This document shows positions 56,596 to 64,000 of a stretch of DNA of 64,000 nt, one piece after another. The notes below the pieces were generated by a model. The model had not been told where the DNA came from. It worked only from the letters and a program-made list of their open reading frames with translations, and made no database searches. The stretch covers positions 27,172,079 to 27,236,078 of the forward strand of contig JASDDO010000026.1 in NCBI GenBank assembly GCA_030015575.1, given 5' to 3'. Both the position numbers and the translations under genes were made by a program. The stretch is from Agapanthus africanus. Its lineage: Eukaryota; Streptophyta; Magnoliopsida; Asparagales; Amaryllidaceae. The first letter of the stretch is position 1; each line of letters starts with the position of its first letter.

Positions 56596-56766
56596 TTTAT
56601 GAGACGTGAGGGTCTCATAAAGACTTTTCTCCCTACGAGTCGAAAGGATCTCGTAGGTGTATTTTCTCCTTAGGAATCGTGAGGATTCCTAAGTGCGTTT
56701 TCTCTTGGGAGTCGTAAGGATCTCACAAGAGAGTTTTCTTCCTTACGAATCGAGAGGACCCGTAAG
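56596..56766. repeat. Five-hairpin unit with variable stems and conserved loop
   Basis: The hairpins are 56596-56621 (TTTATGAG/CTCATAAA), 56632-56657 (CCTACGAG/CTCGTAGG), 56669-56693 (CTTAGGAAT/ATTCCTAAG), 56701-56732 (TCTCTTG-GAG/CTC-CAAGAGA) and 56742-56766 (CTTACG/CGTAAG). Loop cores are CGTGAGG, CGAAAGG, CGTGAGG, CGTAAGG and CGAGAGG. It lies 320 bp after the antisense gene's stop codon. Confidence 0.88.
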
Positions 56767-56769
56767 TGA

Positions 56770-58330
56770 TTGATGGGGTTGACATTATCCGCATTTCACG
56801 GAGTCAGGGGTTGCTCTGGGCGTTTCCCATGGGGTCAGGATTGACTTTAGCCGTATTCTACGGAACCAGGATTCGCTCTGGCTATTTCCCACGGGGTCAG
56901 GATTGACATTAGCCGTGTTCCATGGGACCGAGATTTGCTCTGGATGCTTCCCACGGGGTCAGGATTGACATTAGCCGTGTTCCACTATACCAGGATTTGC
57001 TCTGGATGCTTCCCACGGGGTCAGAATTGACATTAGCCGTGTTCCGCAAGAACCAAGATCCGCTCTGGACGCTTCCCACAGTGTCAGGATTGACATTAGC
57101 CGTGTTCCACTAAACCAGGATTTGCTCTGGATGCTTCCCACGGGGTTAGGATTGACATTAGCCATGTTCCGCAAGGACCAGGATCCGCTCTGGATACTTC
57201 CCACGGGGTCAGGATTGACATTAGCCGTGTTCCACTAGACCGGGATTTGCTCTGGATGCTTCCCATGAGGTCAGGATTGACATTAGCCGTGTTCCGCAAG
57301 GACCGTGTTCCGCAAGGATGAGGTTCCGCTCTGGACGCTTCCCACGGGGTCAGGATTGACATTAGCTGTGTTCCGCAAGGACCAGGTTCCGCTCTGGACG
57401 CTTCCCACAGGGTCAGGATTGACATTAGCCGTGTTCCGCAAGGACCAGGTTCCGCTCTAGACGCTTCCCACGGGGTCAGGATTGACATTAACCGTGTTCC
57501 GCAAGGACCGGGATTTGCTCTGGACGCTTCCCACGGGGTCAGGATTGACATTAGCCGTGCTCTACGAGACCAGGATTTGCTCTGGACGCTTCCCACGGGG
57601 TCAGGATTGACATTAGCCGTGTTCCACAGGACTACGATCCGCTCTGGACGCTTCCCACGGGGTCAGGATTGACATTAGCCGTGTTCCACTAGACCAGAAT
57701 TTGCTCTGGATGCTTCCCATTGGGTCAGGATTGACATTAGCCGTGTTCCGTAAGGACCAGCTTCCGCTCTGGACGCTTCCCACGGGGTCAGGATTGACAT
57801 TAGCCGTGTTCCGCAAGGACCAGGTTCCGCTCTGGACGCTTCCCACGGGATCAGAATTGACATTAGCCGTGTTCCGCAAGGACCAGGATTTTCTCTGGAC
57901 GCTTCCCACGGGGTCAGGATTGACATTAGCTGTGTTCCACGAGACTAGGATTTGCTCTGGACGCTTCCCACGGGGTCAGGATTGACATTAGCCGTGTTCC
58001 ACAGGACCAGGATCCGCTCTGGATGCTTCCCACGGGGTCAGGATTAACATTAGCCGTGTTCCACGAGACCAGGATTTGCTCTGGATGCTTCCCACGGGGT
58101 CAGGATTGATATTAGCCATGTTCCGCAAGGACCAAAATCCGCTCTGGACGCTTCCCACGGGGTCAGGAATGACATTAGCCGTGTTCCACTAGACCAGGAT
58201 TTGCTCTGGATGCTTCCCACGGGGTCAGGATTGACATTAGCCGTGTTCCGCAAGGACCAGTATCCGCTCTGGACGCTTCCCACGGGGTCAGGATTGACAT
58301 TAACCGTGTTCCCCTAGACCAGGATAGGTT
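56770..58330. repeat. 62-bp tandem array, about 24 copies
   Basis: The word GTCAGGATTGACATTAGCCG recurs at 56834, 56896, 56958, 57020, 57083 and so on to about 58290. Each copy also has GCTCTGGACGCTTCCCACGG. The variable part alternates between AACCAGGATTTGCT-like and GCAAGGACCAGGTTCCGCT-like forms. Long minus-strand frames here are periodic readings of the repeat, not a gene. Confidence 0.93.
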
Positions 58331-58650
58331 GACTTTATCCGCATTTCATGGAGTCGGGAGTTGACTCTCGGTTGTCTGTGCAACGTCGAGTCATGGAACT
58401 GGGAATTGCCGTGGTTCCTCTTTGTTGATGTTGCGTCTGTTGTAATGAGACGGATGTTGAAATGATCTCCAGGCTGTTTGTGAACCGCCGAGACTTGGCT
58501 CTCTTTCGGATGGAGCCTGAGGGGAAGGTATGGTTCCTTCTTTGTTTGTGCCCTTGGATTGTATACAGGGATCGCTGTGATCTCACCTGTAGGGCAAAAG
58601 TTTCATTTTATATATTTTTCTTTCCACGATGCTCTGTCATTTCAGCTTTT

Positions 58651-59970
58651 TATATCGCGAAAGTCGTGATTTCCCAATCATTTCGGTTATTTTTCGCGGT
58701 GCCCAATCATTTCGGTTATTTGCTTTATTTACTCGCTACTTTTTATTGCGAGTTGCCCAACAATTTCGGCTATTTTGCATGCCTACATTTTTACAGGCTG
58801 ATTTACAAGTTGCCCAATCATTTCGGCTATTTTATATGCATTTGTGGCTCGCTGACTTTTCGCTGCGAGTTTGGGATTTGATACCGATTTAGGCATCAGC
58901 ATCGCTAAAACTGGGATATTGCCAGGAGCGAATCATCATTTGCCTTCGTCGATATCGAACAAAGGTTGCTTAGTAAACAGGGTTAGGATCCTGTCGACTA
59001 AGGCTTTTGACTTCATGAGCCGTAAGGGTCTCACAAAGGTATTTCTCCCCACGATTCGTGATGATCTCGTAGGTGCGTTTTCTCCTTAAGAATCGTGAGG
59101 AGTCTTAAGTGTATGGTTTCTTATAAGTCGTAAGGATCTTACAAGAGTGTTTTCTCCTTATAAGTCGAGAGGACTTAAAAGTGTCTTTCGCCATACGAGC
59201 ATATCCCCAGTCTCTGGTGGGACTCTTGTTGGGGGAAATATTTATTCGCGCCCGTGGATTGTATACAAGGGTCAATATCGAGATGCTTGTAGGGCCAAAT
59301 CAGGGTGTATGACTGCTTAAGAACAGGTTCAAATCCCTGTAGTTTAAGGCTTTTGAATCTTATAAGCCGTGAGGGTCTCATAAGAGGGTTCTCCTTACGA
59401 GTCGTGAGGATCTCGTAAGTGTAATTTCTCCTAAGGAATCGTGGGGATTCCTAAGTGTGTTGCTCTCTTGTGAGTCGTAAGGATCTCACGCAGGTATTTT
59501 CTCCTTACAAGATCGAGAGGATCTTGCAAGTGTCTTTTCACGAGATTGCGCCCTTTCGGGTTTTCACAAAACTCGCCGGTAGCCCTGCTGTTTTTACTCA
59601 TGGAGCCCTTTCGGGTTTTCATTCGTGCCCATTTTGCTTATGGACATACCGTTTTCTTTTTTTTATTATTTTATTTTATTTTACTTTTTTTGTGTCAGCC
59701 TTGGGATGCTGCGGTCTGCAGTAGTTTATCGACGTCTCGATCAATAGCCAGTTTTAGGACATAGTGGTCCATCGTTAGTTTAAAGACGTTTCGGTCCGGT
59801 TTTAGTTTTAGGACATTTCGGTCCGTTATTAGTTTTAAGACATTTCGGTCCGTCGTTAGTTTTAAGGATGTTTCGGTCCGATATCGGCTACTACTTATAG
59901 AGTTTGGGCTTTGGAAGATAGCGAGCGGACATAGGTGTCGTCGTCTATCGTTGACCTAGGCCGTGACTCG
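58651..59970. repeat. Module tail between the 62-bp array and pol
   Basis: This contains four repeats of GCCCAATCATTTCGGCTATT (58660-58835), two more five-hairpin units (59000-59190 and 59345-59540) and TTTTAGGACATTTCGGTCCG repeats (59750-59885). No coding sequence is supported. It is the untranslated DNA directly after the integrase stop. Confidence 0.7.
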
Positions 59971-62900
59971 TTAGGCATAGTATTTTTTTAGGAAGCGACC
60001 GTTTATTGGCCTGAAAGGTCTTTCACCATGCATGTTCATGAGTAGATAGGCTCCACCCTGGTAAACTTTGTCTATGATGTACGGGCCTTCATAGTTCGGC
60101 TCGAATTTCCCCCGGTTGGCACGATTGGGGATCATAGGTCTCTTGACCACTAGCATGAGTTCGCCTTTGCGGAATGTTCTCGGCCTAGTCAATCTCTCAT
60201 ATGAGCACGTCATCTTTGCTTTGTAAGCCTCCAGATTTTGTTGCACCATGAGACGGGTTTCATCAAGGGCGTCGAGCTCCTCGAGCCGAAGGTGAGCATT
60301 TTCTTCGTCTGTTAGCTCGTAGTGAACCGCCACTCGTAAAGAGAGTAACTCTATCTCGATAGGGAGTACCGCTTCTGTGCCGAATACCAATGCATACGGC
60401 GTTGTATTCGTGGCTGTTTTGAACGTAGTTCGATACGCCCAGAGAGCTTCATGCAGTCTCTCGTGCCAGTCCATCTTATTTTGAGACACCGTCTTTTTCA
60501 CGATCTTCATCAAGGTCTTGTTAAAAGCCTCAGCTAGGCCGTTAGCTCGGGGATTATAGACCGAAGAGTATCTCCAGTCTATATTATGCTGTTGTGCGAA
60601 GCGGCTGATCTTGTGGCTTCTATAGGCTGGCCCGTTATCGGAAATAATCTGTCGCGGAGTGCCGAACCGGTAAATGACGTGTGTCTTGAAGAAATGGAGG
60701 ATATTCTCCGTCTTCACTTCCCTCAGCGGTACTGCTTCTGCCCATTTGGAGAAGTAATCAGTTGTCGCCAAAATGAATCGATGTCCTCTGGACGATGCTG
60801 GTTCGATGGGCCCGATTATGTCAGTTCCGAACATTTCGAACGGCCAGCTAGCCACCGTAGGATGTAATGGATTTGGATGCTGGTGGATAAAATCCCCTTG
60901 AATTTGGCATGAGTGGCACTGCTTTGCGTATTCTAGGCAGTCTTGGACCATCGTGGGCCAATAGTAGCCCATCATTTTGATCTTTAGTTTCATCTTCGGC
61001 CCGGCTTGGTGAGAACCGCAGAGTCCGTCGTGATTTTCTTGGACGACTCTCCTTGCCTCTTCAGGCCCTAGGCATCTTAGCCACAGAGAATCAAATGATC
61101 TCTTATACAGAGTATCATTGATGAAGGCAAAAGATAGAGCTCATTTCATGAGCTGATGTCTTGACGACGTATCTTCAGGTGTTCGACGGGATTTGAAGTA
61201 GTCTATAAAGACTTCTCTCCAATCTCTAGCCTTTTCCTGGTCCTTTATTTGTAGGGCCATTTGCTCGGTAGCTCCCTTTTCTTCGGACGAATCCGGAGAT
61301 ATTTCTACCGGTGCAAGAACCCGACGGCTTTGCACAACGATCCTTACGTCATCGAGGTTCTCGTCGGCCAGTTCTTTAGAGAGCTTGGCTAATGCATCCG
61401 CCTTGCTATTTTTCGCACGCGGTATGCTTTCCAGGGCATAGCCAGGGATTTGAGTCAGCAGTTGTTGCACTCTCTCGCCGTATTTCACCAACTCTGGTTT
61501 GCACGTTTGATAGTCGCCATTTACTTGACTAACGACCAGTTGGGAGTCTTCGTATATAAGGAGATTTTCAATTCCCATGTCGACAGCGATCTCAAGACCT
61601 GCTATCAAAGCTTCATATTCGGCTTTGTTGTTTGTCCTCGGCTCTGTTAAGGAGAAGGCGAAGCGCATTATTCCTCCTTGTGGAGTCACGAAGATGAGGC
61701 CCACCCCGGATTTAATTATGGGGGTGCTTTGTTTGCACTGCTTCATGGAAGATGCTCCATCGAAGTAGAGTTCCCATCGGGTGTCACTCTCTCTTCTCTC
61801 ACCGTCGATCGTGTCAAACGCGTGCTCGTCGGGCAATTCGCAGTTCAAAGGAGAATCGGCGGGTATCGGATGTTCAGCGAGGAAGTCGATGATGGCCTGG
61901 CCTTTCATTGCCTTGAGGGGTCTGTATGTCATCGAGAATTCCATTAAGAGCAGGGCCCATTTAGCGAGCCGTCCCGTTAATATAGCCTTTGACATCAAAT
62001 ATTTGAGAGGATCCACCTTCGATATGAGATGGACCTCATGTGCCAACGCGTAGTGTCTGAGCTTCGTTATCGCGAAGATCAACGCCAGGCAGTGTTTTTC
62101 AATGGGGGGGTAGTTGCTTTCTGCCCTCGGTAGAACTCGACTCAAGTAGTAGAGGGCTCTCTCTTTCCCTTGGTCGTTTTCTTGTGCCCACAGCGCGCCT
62201 AAAGAACCTTTGAGGGCAGTTGTATACAGAATGAGGGGTTTTCCCTTAAATGGAGCGGTTAGCATTGGAGGATTCTGTAGGTATTGGTTGATTTCATCCA
62301 GTGCACCTTGGCATCTGCGATCCCAGATGAACGGGGTTCCCTTCTTCATCAAGTGACAATAGGGGCGGTATTTTCCGGAGAGGTTAGGTATGAACCGCCT
62401 GATATACACGAGCTTTCCTTAGAGAGACCGCAGTTGCTTGAGAGTCCTTGGCGAAGGCATTTCCCTGATCGCCTTGATCTTCGACGGGTTTATCTCGGTG
62501 CCTCGGTGTCGGACGACGAATCCTAGAAACTTTCCTGAGGAAACTCCGAATGCGCATTTGAGAGGGTTCATCTTCAAGTTGTATTTCCGAAGGCGCTGAA
62601 ACACGATCTTCAGATGCTCTAAATATTCCCTGTATGATTTGCTTTTAACTACGAGGTCGCCGATATAGCATTCGATGATTTCATGTATGAGGTCATCGAA
62701 AATCTTCGTCATGGCCCTCTGATAGGTGGCACCGGCGTTATTTAGACCGAAGGGCATTAGCTTGTAGCAGAATATGTCCAAAGGAGTCCGGAAAGCGGTA
62801 TGTTTCTGGTCTACGGGATGCATCTTTATCTGATTGTATCCCGATGAGCCATCCATAAAGGAGAAAACTTCATGAGTGGACGTATTATTTATCATCAGCT

Positions 62901-63522
62901 CGGTGACCGGTACTGGAAAGTCATCCTTCAGACAAGCTTTGTTGAGATCCCGGAAGTCTACGCATATACGCACCGTCCCATTTTTCTTCAGCACCGGGAC
63001 GATGTTGGCGATCCAGTCAGGATACTGAACCTCTTGGAATAAGCCGGAGTCGATTAGCTTCTTGACCTCGGCATTGATGCTCATCTCAAGCTCGAGCCGC
63101 ATTCTTCTCGGTGCTTGTTTGATCGGCTTAACGTCCGGGGATATCGCCAATTTGTGGACGGCTATTTCTGGATCCAATCCGGGCATCTCGGAATAGTTCC
63201 ATGCGAAACAATCTTTATACTGCAAGAGCACGTCTTTTAGCGTAGCCACCCTTTCTTCAGACAACAACTCACTGACGAATGTCGGCCGCGGGTCACTTAC
63301 CGTTCCCAAGTCAGTTTTCTTGAGGTTATCTGCAGCAGTATGTATCCCATCTTCTAGCTCTTTTGGCGCCGGTGGAAACTCTGAGATCACCTCGTCATCA
63401 TCATTTTTGAAGCACCAGGGGAGGTCATCCACATTCTCACATACTCCTTCTCCTGACATTGTTATCACATGACAGGTACGAGATCGCTTCCAAGACCGAT
63501 GTTGATCCGGCTCTACTCTCAT
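59971..63522 (-). pseudogene. Tat-type pol: RT, RNase H, archaeal-type RNase H, integrase; inactivated
   Basis: One frame runs from 63522 to 59971 with in-frame stops near 62410 and 61140. RT (62419-63522) has VDFRDLNKAC, FMDGSSGYNQI (Asp 224) and LMPFGLNNAGATYQ. Its active site reads YIGD at residues 286-289, so the first Asp of the usual Y-x-D-D is Gly. The RNase H1 part (61141-62409) is of the decayed type found in this group. It is followed by an archaeal-type RNase H (LYFDGASSMK, NNKAEYEALIAGLE, SQLVVSQVNGDY, NSKADALAKL). Integrase (59971-60993 plus upstream) has HHCC residues, TDIIGPI, SDNGPAY and NGLAEAFNKT, with Asp, Asp and Glu kept. No aspartic protease lies between the gag knuckle and RT. 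Confidence 0.9.
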
Positions 63523-63540
63523 GGCTTTAGGTTCATGCTT

Positions 63541-63990
63541 CTACGGCGGGGTTATCCTCCAACTACTGGATAGAGCGAACCTGCCTTGTCGATATTGGTC
63601 TTCGACCCAGTTCTTTAAGGTGAAGCAGTCTTTGAGAGGATGTCCTATTGCTCGGTGATAGGAGCAATAGCCTGGGTGAGAGACCCCGTTTGATTGCTCG
63701 GGGTGCTTGGACTCCGGGAGTGTCATCATCTGATATTTTATGACAAGATTGAATATCTTCTTTTGTCTTGTCTTGGGAAAAAGAATACGCTCGACCCATC
63801 TTCTTTATGAGAGACGAATTCTGGTTGCTCGATTCTCGATCGCGTGGCTTCTTGGTCCCGCTTTGTTGCTGTCGAACGCTTTTTTCGTTCTTGGGTTTAT
63901 TTCTGCCTATGTGTCGGGTCTTTTGTATGACGGGCTGGCGACGAAGGGCATCGTCACTTTCTGCAGCTTGCTGAAGGAGGCGTTGCGTTC
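63541..63990 (-). pseudogene. Tat-type gag C-terminus with zinc-knuckle-like motif
   Basis: On the minus strand, KMGRAYSFSQDKTK is followed by a one-base frame change near 63740, then MMTLPESKHPEQ. A C-x2-H-x4-H-x4-C motif follows (YCSYHRAIGHPLKDCFTLKN), ending QYRQGRFAL. The matching knuckle occurs in the gag-only element at 25300. gag continues beyond the window edge. The usual protease region is absent between this and RT, 20 bp away. Confidence 0.8.
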
Positions 63991-64000
63991 TGGCTTTCTC

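Larger units (their letters stand above)
52360..58650. repeat. Second copy (U2) of the large internal duplication
   Basis: U2 carries the same module order as U1 and in addition a TATA box, a small antisense gene (55779-56273) and a 62-bp tandem array (56770-58330). Corresponding words are clearly diverged, so the duplication is old relative to the arrays inside it. Copies of GTTTAAGGACATCATAGTCC-type repeats lie at 52910-53095; a third set is at 59750-59885, next to pol. Confidence 0.8.
46956..64000 (-). mobile_element. Large Tat-type LTR retrotransposon, minus strand, 5' end outside the window
   Basis: Reading on the minus strand, the order is gag tail (63990-63541), RT, two RNase H domains and integrase (63522-59971), then about 13 kb of noncoding modules and a small antisense gene. 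The second, archaeal-type RNase H and the knuckle type identify the Tat/Ogre group. The 3' LTR could not be resolved. The left boundary abuts a truncated chromovirus LTR. Several in-frame stops make it inactive. Confidence 0.75.

Noticed and set aside
57096..57909. Long minus-strand frames with ANVNPDPVGS-like repeats
   Set aside because: They are periodic readings of the 62-bp array in several frames, with no start context or family.
56834..58330. CRISPR-like regular repeats
   Set aside because: The whole 62-bp unit repeats with no unique spacers, the genome is plant, and no Cas-like gene is present; it is a satellite-type array.
46956..58650. U1 and U2 as the two LTRs of one element
   Set aside because: They lie side by side on the same side of pol, with no coding region between, so they cannot be the flanking LTR pair of this copy, although one may derive from an LTR.

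Overview
This window is plant nuclear DNA, and the GC-rich first exon of the tetraspanin gene plus the element families suggest a monocot (an inference). About four fifths is LTR retrotransposons, MULEs, MITEs and their repeats. There are only two convincing host genes and one broken host gene fragment. No bacterial, organellar or CRISPR signal was seen.

Layout. 1-4.8 kb is a decayed Ty3/gypsy (chromovirus-like) element with a 2.9-kb 3' LTR and an inverted LTR fragment inside it. 4.8-9.4 kb is a mosaic of Ty1/copia parts: a duplicated ~950-bp unit, an LTR end with a tRNA-Met-type primer site, an RNase H tail and a 454-bp LTR. That last LTR cuts a glycine-rich protein gene whose 3' end remains at 9.4-9.6 kb. 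10445-27817 is a three-level nest. A small Mutator-like element (MULE) with a perfect 9-bp target duplication lies about 215 bp upstream of the COX6B start codon. It is split by a 17-kb gag-only Tat-type LTR element on the minus strand. That element is in turn split, inside an antisense gene, by a younger chromovirus (13040-21341) with an intact 1121-codon pol frame.

28033-36182 (+) is a four-exon gene for cytochrome c oxidase subunit 6b, with a 9-nt first coding exon and a 7.2-kb third intron. That intron carries a second, foldback MULE of the same terminal family (30007-32151, 9-bp target duplication) and a Stowaway MITE. 39906-42200 (+) is a two-exon tetraspanin gene. 43.2-44.1 kb holds a Cassandra-like LTR carrying a 5S rRNA-derived segment, with its 3' end triplicated. 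44.4-46.9 kb is another chromovirus LTR.

46956-64000 is most of a large autonomous-type Tat element on the minus strand. Its gag tail and pol (RT, two RNase H domains, integrase) are at 60-64 kb. They are followed by 12 kb of modular noncoding DNA: a ~5.4-kb internal duplication, 92-bp and 62-bp tandem arrays, and dense strings of short hairpins. In some of these the stem sequence changes from copy to copy while pairing and a CGNRAGG-like loop are kept.

Both Tat elements carry, antisense to gag-pol and behind a TATA box, a homologous small protein gene (24438-24806, frameshifted, and 55779-56273, intact). The gag-only element also carries a spliced antisense gene of the plant 'putative gypsy-type transposon' type. 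The covarying hairpin strings and the paired antisense genes are the most unusual content here.
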